The notes below the pieces were generated by a model. It saw only the letters and a program-made list of their open reading frames with translations, had not been told where the DNA came from and did no database searches. This document shows positions 33,664-42,816 of a stretch of 64,000 bases of DNA, in pieces. Position 1 is the stretch's first letter. Every line of letters begins with the position of its first letter. Position numbers and translations under genes: made by a program. This DNA is from Schaalia suimastitidis DSM 15538 (lineage in GTDB: Bacteria; Actinomycetota; Actinomycetes; Actinomycetales; Actinomycetaceae): NCBI RefSeq assembly GCF_000429105.1, contig NZ_AUBF01000010.1, forward strand, positions 62,001 to 126,000. Reading direction: 5' to 3'.

Positions 33664-34172
33664 ATGACCAGCGGTCCTCTGAATCTCGATGCGGCAGTCG
33701 AGGCGGCTAGCTTGTGGTGGCTACGGGACGATCCTGATAAGTGGGTTCCAGGCATTGTGCGGCATGGCGGTGAGGTAATCTCGCGCTCTCGCTGATCGGT
33801 GCATTTGAGGACCGCATCACCTCCAATCTCGCTCTTGGGGTGACGCTCTACCACGAGGGCACTAGGACCTGGGATGTCATTCATGGCGTGGCCGAGCAAC
33901 GTGAGGTCACGCTCCTAGGCTGCGTCCCTACCAGCACGAAGCGGGCTGTCTTTCCGTGGGCCGAGAGCCCTGACATGCAGACCGTGAGTGCGACGATTGC
34001 GATCATCGGCGCGCATGTCATTGGCAGCCGCTTACAGATCCTCTGGCACGTCGTAGAGTTCCGCTTCAGATGCGTCTGGCGGTCTGTTGCGAACCTAGGA
34101 GATCTAGCGACCAGCCGATGTGTCTGTCGGATGAACGATACTGGCCCGTTCGGCGAAGATCTCCGGTGTTAA
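33664..34172 (+). pseudogene. Frameshifted remnant resembling ApeA N-terminal domain
   Basis: The first frame from ATG 33664 reads LWWLRDDPDKWVPGIVRHGG and hits a stop at 33793. A shifted frame continues LSLIGAFEDRITSNLALGVT, then WDVIHGVAEQREVTLLGC and IIGAHVIGS. The order WWLP-like, VPG, LxLIGAF, IHG, VTLL, IGAHV is that of the N-terminal domain of ApeA-type HEPN anti-phage proteins, recalled from memory. The C-terminal HEPN nuclease part is absent. It is therefore a decayed abortive-infection gene between two ATPase genes. Confidence 0.5.
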
Positions 34173-34264
34173 GTCTCGCGATACGCTAGGACTGCCTTCG
34201 CGTTTCGTTCTAATTTGTATCGCGTTTCGTCAGTGGCCGTACCGCGAAATGCTAATCTTTCTCC

Positions 34265-35500
34265 ATGGAGTTGCTGGAACGGAACGTAGCGCCTTGGCTT
34301 GACGAGGTACTCGGAGTCTCACCGATCGCAGTCGTGGAAGGTGCTCGGCAGGTGGGCAAGTCGACTCTTGTTTCGATGCTGGGTGATGATTCCACAGTCT
34401 TCACGACCATGGATGACGACGCAACACGTGCCTATGCCCATGATGATCCCATCGGATTCCTTGCCGCTGCGGGGCAAGGGTGTCTGGTGATCGACGAGAT
34501 CCAGCGGTGTCCCGAGCTGATTCTTCCTTTGAAAGCAGTCGTTGATGCGGATCGACGCCCTGGACGCTTCATCCTGACCGGGTCCGCAAACCTGCTTCGT
34601 CTCCCCGGTGCAGAGGATTCGTTGGCGGGTAGGGCCATGACGGTCAGGCTGCATCCGTTTTCCCAAGGGGAGATCGCTGGTGTTAAGGAGGACTGGGTGA
34701 CATGGCTGCTGCAGGCCGACCGTGAACCATCTCCTGTGGCAGATCGGACGGATATCATCGGCAGACTGGTCACAGGGGGATTTCCAACTGTGCAGGGCTT
34801 ATCCTCTCGGATGCGGACCGCCTGGCTGCGAGACTACGCCAACCGGTTGGTTGAGCGTGATGCTGCTGACGTGGCAACGGCGCAAACCTCCGTGCTCCGC
34901 AAGCTGTTGTTACTGCTTGCCGCCGCGCCCGGGGCCGAGCTGGTGCAAGATCGGCTCGCACAGGAGCTGGGTGTGGCCAGAGGGACTGTTGCTCGCTACC
35001 TGGACCTGCTGGAATCGCTGTTCTTGGTTCAACGGTTGCCCAGCTGGTCGCGCAATCTCACCAAGCGCCAAGTCCAGCGCCCCAAGTGCTATCTCACTGA
35101 CAGCGGATTGGCGGTGGCACTGTCCGGGCTCAACGCCCAACACCTCGCCTCGTTCCAAGGTTCCGATCACCTTGGACCCCTAGTGGAGAGCTTCGTTATC
35201 GGCGAGCTTACGCGGCAGCAGGCGTGGTCCAGCACCGAGTACCAGTTGTCTCATTACCGTGACCGTGATGGGGCGGAGATTGATGTAATCATCGAGACCC
35301 CGCAGGGTGTCATCGCTGTTGAGGTGAAGTCGGCTGTCACCGCAATCTCCGGACATTTCAAGCATGTGAGAGGTCTCAGGGACCGTCTTGGCGATGAATT
35401 CCTCGCAGGCGTGGTCCTGACCGCGGGAACGGGACAACGGGCGGGAGATCGCTTGGAATCGCTGCCGATAACATCGCTTTGGCTCGGAGGGATACATTAG
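34265..35500 (+). CDS. AAA+ ATPase with DUF4143 domain, second copy
   Basis: A 411-residue relative of the ATPase encoded at 32307-33608. Walker A is EGARQVGKST, Walker B CLVIDEIQRCPELI, and FILTGSANLLRL follows. The DUF4143 region is preceded by a wHTH, and the C-terminal acid-ExK motif reads DGAEIDVIIETPQGVIAVEVKS. The two proteins are clearly paralogous but diverged, so they are not a recent duplication. It stands alone with no partner gene, and its function is unknown. Confidence 0.8.
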   Translation: MELLERNVAPWLDEVLGVSPIAVVEGARQVGKSTLVSMLGDDSTVFTTMDDDATRAYAHDDPIGFLAAAGQGCLVIDEIQRCPELILPLKAVVDADRRPGRFILTGSANLLRLPGAEDSLAGRAMTVRLHPFSQGEIAGVKEDWVTWLLQADREPSPVADRTDIIGRLVTGGFPTVQGLSSRMRTAWLRDYANRLVERDAADVATAQTSVLRKLLLLLAAAPGAELVQDRLAQELGVARGTVARYLDLLESLFLVQRLPSWSRNLTKRQVQRPKCYLTDSGLAVALSGLNAQHLASFQGSDHLGPLVESFVIGELTRQQAWSSTEYQLSHYRDRDGAEIDVIIETPQGVIAVEVKSAVTAISGHFKHVRGLRDRLGDEFLAGVVLTAGTGQRAGDRLESLPITSLWLGGIH

Positions 35501-35568
35501 TTCTGTTAGAGAAGCGGTAGTGTTCTAAAAAGGTCACTGAAGCTGATGATTGGGGACAAAAGACGGCG

Positions 35569-35893
35569 TTTTCAGATCAGGTCTATGCGCAGGTGATGGA
35601 TTATCTCCACGAGAAGCGAAGAGCCTTCGACTTCGCATACACATTGAATGGAACTACATTTCAAAAGAACGTGTGGGAGCCGCTCTTTCGTATTCCCTAC
35701 GGGAAACACAGACCTACCAAGAAATCACTTTTGCAATTGGAAATCCCAAGGTGAGCCGTACGGTGGGAATGGCGAATAACAAAAATCCCGTGACCATCAC
35801 CGTGTAATGTCACAGAGTCGTTGGTTCAAGTGGAAAAATGGTCGGTTAAGCCGGTGGGCGAGATTTGAAAAAGCCTTACTGGCATTAGACCGG
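35569..35893 (+). pseudogene. ogt: Decayed O6-methylguanine-DNA methyltransferase gene
   Basis: One frame reads FDFAYTLNGTTFQKNVWEPL and FRIPYGK. After a frameshift near 35703 the next frame reads TYQEITFAIGNPKVSRTVGM and ANNKNPVTITV. A stop codon then replaces the Pro before the active-site block, which persists as CHRVVGSSGKMVG, followed by a second stop and a second shift. These are the landmarks of Ogt in correct order, so the gene is dead by at least two frameshifts and two stops, although the catalytic Cys codon survives. Confidence 0.8.
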
Positions 35894-36330
35894 CGAAAGC
35901 GGTGGACACTGACATGGCGCTCGTCGTTGTGTTATTTGGAGTGAAACCCACCAACGAAGGGATGCGGCGATATCTGGATCTGGCGGCGATGCTCTAGTCT
36001 GTCTTAGAAAAAGGACGCAGGCATGCAGTCAAGGATTGGGAGCTTGGCCTGTCTCCACCTCGCTTGCAGCCTCTAACGGACTTGCGGGAACCGGACTGAT
36101 TCACGGCGCCGATCTCGCATTTTGTCGGACTCCTCGTTGGCTAACTTGCCTCATTGTGCCTCTGCTTCCCATTCATCGACCTTACTCGGTATTTTCGTGG
36201 CAACCTTGTGCGGTGCCTCGCGGCACGTCGGGAGATGAACAGCCGCCGTTACTGCCTTGTCCCATATGTGATCGATCCAACCGGCGACCGGCTGACCTCA
36301 CTACGATCAACGCGGGAGATAGGACTCATC
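35894..36330. other. Intergenic region, no gene recognised
   Basis: Contains the tail of the ogt remnant and about 430 bases without a supported frame. Frames running into the permease gene from 36154 are unlikely, because the permease N-terminus and its AGGA ribosome-binding site are at 36331. Confidence 0.4.
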
Positions 36331-37815
36331 ATGAACACAGTGACCCAAGACAAAAGCGAAACCCGCACCACCGCCTCGTCAATACCCTTATCCGAAATCT
36401 TTCCGCCCTACGCGGTGATCACCCTTGCCGTGCTGGGTGTCGTATTCGTTGGCTGTGAACTTGCCGGATACAGCGTCAACTCAATCGTATTGGCGATTAC
36501 GCTGATGGTGGCGCTGTGTATCGTCAAAGTTCCGGTGACCGTGGCCCTGATCATCGCAGCGTTGGCTGGCGGCCTTCACGCTGGCCTTGGTCTTGACGGC
36601 ACTATCGCCGCCTTCAACGAGGCGCTACCTACAGGCGTACAAGTCGGCATCACCTACGTCATGGTGGGAGCACTGGCAGTGGCATTGTCACGTTCAGGGC
36701 TGATTGAAATATTTGCCCAGTGGATTTCAGCCAAAGTCGGCACCGACAACGCTGGAAAAGGCGTCAAATGGGCGCTCTACGGCCTTTTTATGCTGATGGC
36801 CCTGCTGTCGCAAAACCTCATCCCCGTCCATATCGCCTTCATTCCCATTGTCGTGCCGCCACTGTTAAGCGTCCTCAACGCTCTGAGCGTTGACCGGCGT
36901 GCTGTCGCCTGTATCCTCGCATGTTCAATGAGTGCGGCGTATCTGCTTCTCCCCACTGGTTTTGGCGCCATCTACCTGGGCGAAATACTTGCCCCTAATG
37001 TCAACGAATTTGGTGCACAGTACGGTGTGGAAGCCACCGCAAATCTGGCGATGACAGCAATGTTTTGGCCGGTGATGGGCCTGGTGGCGGGTATGCTTTT
37101 CGCGGTTTTCGTCACTTACCGCAAGCCTCGGCAATACGCTGCGCCGCTGCCGACATCGCCACTGGCTACTGCCGCCTCGGAAACGACGTCAAAAATGCGC
37201 CCATACTCCCTGGTGATGACGCTTTTGGCGTTGGCTGCGACCCTGGCATTCCAAATTGCTTTCGACTCGTTAACCGTCGGCGCCTTGGTTGGTTTCGTGC
37301 TGCTCAGCGTGGGTGGCGTATTCCGTTGGAGCGAACAAGACGACGTGTTTACCCAAGGGCTTTTAATGATGGCGCAGATCGCCGTTATTATCACCGTCGC
37401 CTCCGGGTTTGCGGGTCTGCTGACCGCCACAGGTGAAGTTGAGGCACTGATCTCCGCGACGGCCTCGTTGATTGGCGGCAACAAGATCATCGGTGCGTTC
37501 CTCATGCTTTTCGTCGGTTTGTTCATCACTTTAGGCTTTGGTGATTCTTTCGCTTCAGTGCCGATCCTCGCCCCGATTTATCTGCCGCTCGCCTTTGAAT
37601 TAGGTTTCTCACCTCTGGCTGCTGTGTGTCTCCTGGGTGCTGCTGCCGCGCTGGGCGACGCTGGGTCTCCCGCTTCGACGATTTCGCTGGGCGTGACCGC
37701 GGGCCTTAACGCCGATGGGCGTCATGACCATATCCGCGACTCGGTGATCCCTACTTTCTTCCATTGCAATATCGGCATGTTGTTATTCGCGTGGGTGGCG
37801 GCGCTCATGCTGTAA
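36331..37815 (+). CDS. Na+/H+ antiporter-family permease
   Basis: A 494-residue integral membrane protein with roughly 11-13 hydrophobic segments. The repeated halves and a C-terminal signature (FGDSFASVPILAPIYLPLAF, then LGDAGSPASTISLGVTAGLN) are like the Na+/H+ antiporter superfamily that includes NhaC- and YuiF-type proteins. Members transport amino acids or exchange cations, and the substrate cannot be told here. ATG at 36331 follows AGGA with normal spacing. It lies upstream of ddh, which could hint at an amino-acid substrate, but the 240-base gap argues against a tight operon. Confidence 0.7.
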   Translation: MNTVTQDKSETRTTASSIPLSEIFPPYAVITLAVLGVVFVGCELAGYSVNSIVLAITLMVALCIVKVPVTVALIIAALAGGLHAGLGLDGTIAAFNEALPTGVQVGITYVMVGALAVALSRSGLIEIFAQWISAKVGTDNAGKGVKWALYGLFMLMALLSQNLIPVHIAFIPIVVPPLLSVLNALSVDRRAVACILACSMSAAYLLLPTGFGAIYLGEILAPNVNEFGAQYGVEATANLAMTAMFWPVMGLVAGMLFAVFVTYRKPRQYAAPLPTSPLATAASETTSKMRPYSLVMTLLALAATLAFQIAFDSLTVGALVGFVLLSVGGVFRWSEQDDVFTQGLLMMAQIAVIITVASGFAGLLTATGEVEALISATASLIGGNKIIGAFLMLFVGLFITLGFGDSFASVPILAPIYLPLAFELGFSPLAAVCLLGAAAALGDAGSPASTISLGVTAGLNADGRHDHIRDSVIPTFFHCNIGMLLFAWVAALML

Positions 37816-38058
37816 TGCCCGCGGTTTTCCTGCGTTCCAACTGCGTTGCGTGGCGGTTCGCGCCTGTGCTCCAGCGGCCACACCACCGTGGTCTCTTCCG
37901 GCCCGCGGACGCAATGTGGGCGTATTCAGATGCCGCCACCGATGCTCACGTAGGCTGGAACCCAGCTCGACGCAGCGTGCTCGTGTCTCGATCGTGGGCA
38001 CCACAGTTTCCGCGCACGAACGCCGTGCAATACACGTCCAACTGAGGGGAGAAGTGCG

Positions 38059-39030
38059 ATGATACGGGTCGCGATCAATGGATACGGCAACCTGGGACGA
38101 GGCGCCCAAGCAGCGATTGAAAAAAACCCTGATATGGAGCTCGTCGTCGTTTTCACGCGACGTGACCCGGCCTCCCTTGACGCCCACGGTGTTCCCGTTG
38201 CTCACATTGACCAGATGCCGGACTGGGTCGACGCTGTCGATGTGTGCCTGAACTGCGGTGGATCAGCCACAGACCTGGCTGAACAGGGGCCGCAGGCCGC
38301 AGCCTACTTCAACACCGTGGACTCTTTCGACACCCACGCAAAAATCCCCGCCTATTACGCTTCCGTGGATGCCGCCGCGAAAGAATCTGGCAAGCTTGCC
38401 TTGATTTCCACGGGTTGGGATCCTGGCCTGTTTTCAATGCTTCGGGTTCTTGGCGAGGCGATCCTTCCTCACGGCGAAAGTACAACGTTTTGGGGACCCG
38501 GCGTCTCCCAGGGGCATTCGGACGCATTGCGGCGCATTGACGGTGTCATAGATGCCAAGCAGTACACCCTACCTGTTGAAGAAACGGTTGATGCCGTCAA
38601 GCGTGGCGACGAAGTGACGCTCACAACCCGCTCAATGCACAAGCGTGACTGCTATGTCGTGGCTGAAGAAGGGGCAGATCGGGACCGCATCGAGCGCGAG
38701 ATCGTCCAGATGCCACATTATTTCGCAGACTATGACACAACCGTGACATTTATTTCGGCGCAAGAACTAGCAGATCAACACTCGGGGATGCCTCACGGCG
38801 GCGTTGTTATCCGCCGAGGTGCGACATCAGAAGGTGTGTGGGCGAATGCGAATTTTGAGCTGCAGCTTGGCTCGAACCCGGAGTTTACAGGTTCGGTGCT
38901 GGTTGCGATGGCGCGTGCTGTGGCGCGTATGGCGGCACGAGGCGAGTGTGGCGCACGCACCGTTTTCGACGTCACGCTTGCCGACTTGTCAGCTCTGGAT
39001 GCTGATACATTGCGCGCGCACTACCTGTAA
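38059..39030 (+). CDS. ddh: meso-Diaminopimelate D-dehydrogenase
   Basis: A 323-residue NADPH-dependent enzyme that converts tetrahydrodipicolinate and ammonia directly to meso-diaminopimelate. The N-terminal nucleotide-binding motif is VAINGYGNLGRGAQAAI. Family blocks include NTVDSFDTHAKIPAYYASVD, STGWDPGLFSMLR and WGPGVSQGHSDALRRIDGV. The C-terminus ends in GARTVFDVTLADL. Length matches the corynebacterial enzyme. GAGGGGAGAAG precedes the ATG. Because dapC and dapD are also in this window, the organism seems to have both the dehydrogenase and the succinylase routes to DAP and lysine. Confidence 0.93.
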   Translation: MIRVAINGYGNLGRGAQAAIEKNPDMELVVVFTRRDPASLDAHGVPVAHIDQMPDWVDAVDVCLNCGGSATDLAEQGPQAAAYFNTVDSFDTHAKIPAYYASVDAAAKESGKLALISTGWDPGLFSMLRVLGEAILPHGESTTFWGPGVSQGHSDALRRIDGVIDAKQYTLPVEETVDAVKRGDEVTLTTRSMHKRDCYVVAEEGADRDRIEREIVQMPHYFADYDTTVTFISAQELADQHSGMPHGGVVIRRGATSEGVWANANFELQLGSNPEFTGSVLVAMARAVARMAARGECGARTVFDVTLADLSALDADTLRAHYL

Positions 39031-39417
39031 GCGCGCGCGTGCTCAATGCGGGTGATGCGAAGGCGGAGCGCCCTGTACTGCGCATTTTGGCCCGCTACAG
39101 GGCGCCTCGGCAATATCGCACGCGGCGATGGCAATTCGAAGCACGCTGCGACAGCGATATCGCACGCGGCAACAGTAAGTACGGGCCTTCGCGTGGGAAC
39201 GTTGCGGTGAAGCCTACACGCGGACTACAGCGTCAGCGTATTTCTGCGGTGTTCACCTACGACGACGGTGGTGTACCTGGGGCACAGTGCTGCAGAGGCC
39301 GCTTTATAGGTACGCTACACCTGAATCGATGAGCTGCTTGTCACAGGCATCTCCGCTATCATAAACTTAATGATTCAACTAATCTTGTCGCTATTGACCT
39401 AAGTGCAGGAAATGGCG
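39031..39417. other. Intergenic region with hairpin and 14-bp direct repeat
   Basis: GCGCCCTGTA (39068-39077) pairs perfectly with TACAGGGCGC (39096-39105), probably the terminator of ddh. ATATCGCACGCGGC occurs twice, near 39113 and 39159, 46 bases apart. No gene is supported. Confidence 0.5.
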
Positions 39418-40332
39418 ATGACACACCTTGATAAACTTCCACACAATATCGACCTAGGCGCAGTTCGCCTTCGCGTCAACGCCATCGCGGCGGTATATGA
39501 CTTCTATACGCGCGGTATCGGCCTGAGCGAAATCGGTCGACACGGCCACGATATTGTACTTGGCCTAGAGAAGCGACCGATCCTCATCCTCGAAGAAGAT
39601 CACACACTACGCCGACCTTCACCACGAGAAGCCGGACTTTTCCACGTCGCCATCCTCTTTCCCACACAGGCTGTTCTTGCTGCGCATCTTGCAAGCGCCC
39701 TTGCCAAATACCGACAGCACTATGTTGGACCCGGTGATCACTTGGTGAGCCAAGCCTTCTATTTCACTGACCCTGAAGGTAATGGTGTGGAACTCTACTG
39801 GGACCGTCCGCGGCAGGAATGGCAATGGAAAAATGGCCTCGTTGTTATGGATACCCTTCACATCGACGCGGCAGCGTTTATCCGCGAACACCTCAATGAC
39901 GACGAAATACGTCAAGCCATCCGACCTGACCTCGCGGAATGGTCGCAGTCGTCGCTCGCTCACGTCGGACACGTTCACCTGCAAGTGGGCGACACAAAAA
40001 CAGCCCACGCCTTCTATGTCGACACGCTCGGCTTTGACCTCACCGCGCGCCTTGGTAACTCAGCCATTTTTGTATCTGCAGGAGGCTACCATCACCACAT
40101 GGCGATGAATACCTGGAACTCTGCGGGAGCATCGCGGCGTCACGATACGCTCGGACTGGCCAATATCGACCTCTTCTTGCCTGAGGCAGACAGTATCGCG
40201 GCGTTGGAAGATCGACTGTCCTATGCAGGCGTAGCCTATCAACGAGGCGATGGGCAACTCACGGTTTACGATCCGTGGAACAACCAATTGAGTATCCGAC
40301 AGGGCGTTCAAGGCGAAGCGCTCGTGGGATAA
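39418..40332 (+). CDS. VOC-family (glyoxalase/extradiol dioxygenase-like) protein, CatE type
   Basis: A 304-residue protein with two vicinal-oxygen-chelate modules, like bacterial CatE/YfiE. Module 1 runs from LGAVRLRVNAIAAVYDFYTR through FHVAILFP to DPEGNGVELYWDRP. Module 2 runs from HVGHVHLQVGDTKTAHAFYV through HHHMAMNTW to a final YDPWNNQLSI. Metal-binding His and Glu positions (His in GHVHLQV, HHHMAMN) are present in the second module. ATG at 39418 is chosen because AGGA lies seven bases upstream; GTG at 39403 and ATG 39412 are alternatives. Real substrates of this subgroup are mostly unknown. Confidence 0.8.
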   Translation: MTHLDKLPHNIDLGAVRLRVNAIAAVYDFYTRGIGLSEIGRHGHDIVLGLEKRPILILEEDHTLRRPSPREAGLFHVAILFPTQAVLAAHLASALAKYRQHYVGPGDHLVSQAFYFTDPEGNGVELYWDRPRQEWQWKNGLVVMDTLHIDAAAFIREHLNDDEIRQAIRPDLAEWSQSSLAHVGHVHLQVGDTKTAHAFYVDTLGFDLTARLGNSAIFVSAGGYHHHMAMNTWNSAGASRRHDTLGLANIDLFLPEADSIAALEDRLSYAGVAYQRGDGQLTVYDPWNNQLSIRQGVQGEALVG

Positions 40333-40533
40333 ATCCTGTCACTTGGCAACGAAGCGTGAAGTAGCTGCCAGGAGGTGTGCTGAATGTGGGCTGGGCGCAT
40401 GTCGTGAGCTGCACAGATATGGCCAATGTGACGCCATACGGCTCCAGTGTGAAGCCGACGAGTCGTCATGTCACTGCCGGGCTTGTGTCATCCTCACGCA
40501 TGAGATGTGCTCCACATTACATTTGCTTGCCTC

Positions 40534-40569
40534 TTGGCATTCATCTCCGCCACTGTTAGGCTCTGTGTT
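40534..40569 (+). promoter_or_regulatory. Promoter of the PTS operon
   Basis: TTGGCA (40534-40539) and TAGGCT (40557-40562) are 17 bases apart. Transcription would begin near 40569, placing the antiterminator structure about 40 bases into the mRNA. Confidence 0.55.
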
Positions 40570-40607
40570 TGTGCGCACCCCCCGCGGTGCGAACCGAATG
40601 AACAACA

Positions 40608-40671
40608 GGGTTGTTACTCTGACGAGGCAAGACCTGGGAATACGCCATAGGCGTGTGCCCGGGTCTTTTTT
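40608..40671 (+). promoter_or_regulatory. BglG/LicT-type RAT antiterminator overlapping a terminator
   Basis: The segment 40608-40634 reads GGGTTGTTACT...GAGGCAAGACC, matching the ribonucleic antiterminator consensus of BglG/SacY/LicT. It overlaps the 5' arm of a terminator: AAGACCTGGG (40629-40638) pairs with CCCGGGTCTT (40658-40667), followed by TTTT. When the antiterminator protein binds the RAT, the terminator cannot form and the EIIBCA gene at 40703 is expressed. The gene for a BglG-type protein is the second in the operon, giving a closed control loop. Confidence 0.9.
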
Positions 40672-40702
40672 GTTGCCCAAAATGGGCAGGAAGGCGACAG
40701 AG

Positions 40703-42763
40703 ATGTCCGACATCCAGACCGCGAAAGAGATCCTCGCGGCAATCGGCGGCGCTGAAAACGTCGCAAGTCTGACGCACTGTGCGACCAGGCTTCGCTTTGA
40801 ACTCGTTGACGCAGGTCGCGTCGACTCAGCCACACTTGACGCCGTTGATGGCGTACTCGGCGTCGTTCCCCAGGCAGGTGATCGCCTCCAAGTCGTCATC
40901 GGCGGTGGTGTACAAACCGTTTTCGCTGCAATGAACACGCTGCCCGGCATGGGAGGCGGAGCAGCCAAAGCAAGTGGTGACGGCATGTCTGATGCAGATG
41001 TGAAAGCCGCTGCTCGCTCCAAAGCGCGCGGCAAAGTCGCCTGGCTCGACTCCTTCTTCGAATACCTCTCTGACTCCTTCCGTCCGCTGCTTGGCGTTCT
41101 GCTGGGCGCGTCGCTCATCATCGCTTTCGCTGCCGTCCTCGACGCCATGCATATCGTCGACTTCCGCGCTGCTGACAAATCCGCATCCTGGGTTTTCGTT
41201 GACACGCTGTGGCGCGCAGTCTTCTACTTCCTGCCCATCATGGTGGCGTATAACGCCGCCAAAAAACTCGACATTGACCCATGGCTTGGCGCTACCGTCA
41301 TGGCAGCACTGATGACCCCCGAGTTCATTGGCCTGGACGAAGTCGAGCGCTTCCCGGACACCGTGTGTGTCACCAATGAACTCCTTGGCACCTCGTCGTG
41401 CACCGCCAACATTTTCGGCCTGCCCCTGCAACTTAACGACTACAGTGGCAACGTCTTCGTTCCGCTCATCATGGTTGCCGTTTTGGCGGTACTATACCGA
41501 GTCTTGAAGAAGATTATTCCCACGAATGTTCAGATGGTCTTCGTTCCCTTCATCTCGATGGGCATCATGATTCCACTGACCGCATTTATTATCGGTCCCG
41601 TAGGGGTCTGGCTGGGTAACGGCCTTGGCGTTGGACTCGCATGGCTCAACACCAACGCCCCCTTCGTATTCGCACTGATCATCCCCATGATCTACCCGTT
41701 CCTAGTGCCGCTTGGCTTGCACTGGCCGTTGAACGCTCTCATGCTCGTCAATATCCAAAGCCTCGGTTACGACTTCATCCAAGGGCCCATGGGCGCATGG
41801 AACTTCGCGTGCTTCGGTGCAACGGCTGGCGTTTTGGCACTGTCAATCCGTGATAAAGAAACTCAGATGCGACAGACCGCAACTGGTGCACTGGCTGCGG
41901 GCCTCCTCGGCGGTATTTCCGAGCCCTCGCTCTATGGTATCCACCTGCGCTTCAAGCGCATCTACCCGCTGATGTTGGTCGGATGTTTCTCTGGTGGCCT
42001 CACAATTGCACTACTGGGCCTAAGCTCTGGCGGCGTGAAGACTGAAGCATTCGCATTTACATCGCTACTAACCATCCCCGTCTTTGATCCAATGTGGATC
42101 TACGGCATCGCCATCGCTGTGGCGTTCTTTGTCGCATTCACACTGGTACTCACCTTCGACTACCGCACGGCCGAACAAAAAGCTGAAGCGAAAGCAGCTA
42201 AAGCCGCGGCAAAGGTAGCTGACCGCATCACTGCCACAACCCCTGCCGCCGCACCAGCGCATGCACCCACTCATGCGGCTCCCGCGGTGGTCCTTACCGA
42301 CGGTGAGCCGACCGAGGTCATTGGTGCCCCAGTTGCCGGTAAGGTTTTGTCTCTTGATGAAGTTGCTGACCCGGTCTTTGCGTCGCGCGCTTTAGGAGAA
42401 GGCGTCGGTATTGTCCCCACAGAAGCACGTATTGTTGCTCCAATCTCAGGTGTGATGGCCACCGTCGCATCAAGTGGACACGCATTCGGCATTAAATCCG
42501 ATGACGGAGTCGAAGTCCTTATCCACGTTGGTATCGACACCGTGCAGATGAATGGTGACGGTTTCGATGTCGCAGTGACCAAGAAACAGCGTGTCACCAA
42601 GGGTGATCTGCTCGTGACCGTGGACTTTGCCAAGGTAGAGGCCGCAGGATACGACACAACAACTATGATGACGGTCACCAACACCAAGGCATTTGCTGGC
42701 GTCGAAGCTCTCACCGGCACCGGCGTACGTGCTGGTGATACCGTGGTCCGCATTAACCGCTGA
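40703..42763 (+). CDS. PTS sugar-specific EIIBCA, glucose/beta-glucoside superfamily
   Basis: A 686-residue permease with three fused domains. IIB (1-90) has its phosphocysteine Cys26 in SLTHCATRLRF. IIC (about 110-470) has ten or so membrane segments and blocks such as GISEPSLYGIHLRFKR. IIA (about 540-686) has the phosphorylated His608 in VLIHVGIDTVQMNG. Phosphate flows HPr-IIA-IIB-sugar during uptake. The RAT leader and BglG partner point to a beta-glucoside, sucrose or related sugar, but the exact substrate is open. ATG at 40703 has GGAAGG eight bases upstream; longer frames from 40343 run through the leader and terminator and are rejected. HPr is encoded nearby. Confidence 0.92.
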   Translation: MSDIQTAKEILAAIGGAENVASLTHCATRLRFELVDAGRVDSATLDAVDGVLGVVPQAGDRLQVVIGGGVQTVFAAMNTLPGMGGGAAKASGDGMSDADVKAAARSKARGKVAWLDSFFEYLSDSFRPLLGVLLGASLIIAFAAVLDAMHIVDFRAADKSASWVFVDTLWRAVFYFLPIMVAYNAAKKLDIDPWLGATVMAALMTPEFIGLDEVERFPDTVCVTNELLGTSSCTANIFGLPLQLNDYSGNVFVPLIMVAVLAVLYRVLKKIIPTNVQMVFVPFISMGIMIPLTAFIIGPVGVWLGNGLGVGLAWLNTNAPFVFALIIPMIYPFLVPLGLHWPLNALMLVNIQSLGYDFIQGPMGAWNFACFGATAGVLALSIRDKETQMRQTATGALAAGLLGGISEPSLYGIHLRFKRIYPLMLVGCFSGGLTIALLGLSSGGVKTEAFAFTSLLTIPVFDPMWIYGIAIAVAFFVAFTLVLTFDYRTAEQKAEAKAAKAAAKVADRITATTPAAAPAHAPTHAAPAVVLTDGEPTEVIGAPVAGKVLSLDEVADPVFASRALGEGVGIVPTEARIVAPISGVMATVASSGHAFGIKSDDGVEVLIHVGIDTVQMNGDGFDVAVTKKQRVTKGDLLVTVDFAKVEAAGYDTTTMMTVTNTKAFAGVEALTGTGVRAGDTVVRINR

Positions 42764-42816
42764 TCATCTGACTGTCGATAGTCGCAGCCTGCGCCCGGAG
42801 AGGAGTAAGACCCCGC

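Noticed and set aside
34050-34076. A fourth ychF-like end (VVEFRF) in the ApeA-like remnant
   Set aside because: The peptide continues in the remnant's own frame and fits its domain; the following codons do not give Asn-Val-stop, so a chance match is more likely.
40343-40702. N-terminal extension of the EIIBCA protein
   Set aside because: It would translate through the promoter, RAT and terminator; the family N-terminus and ribosome-binding site are at 40703.
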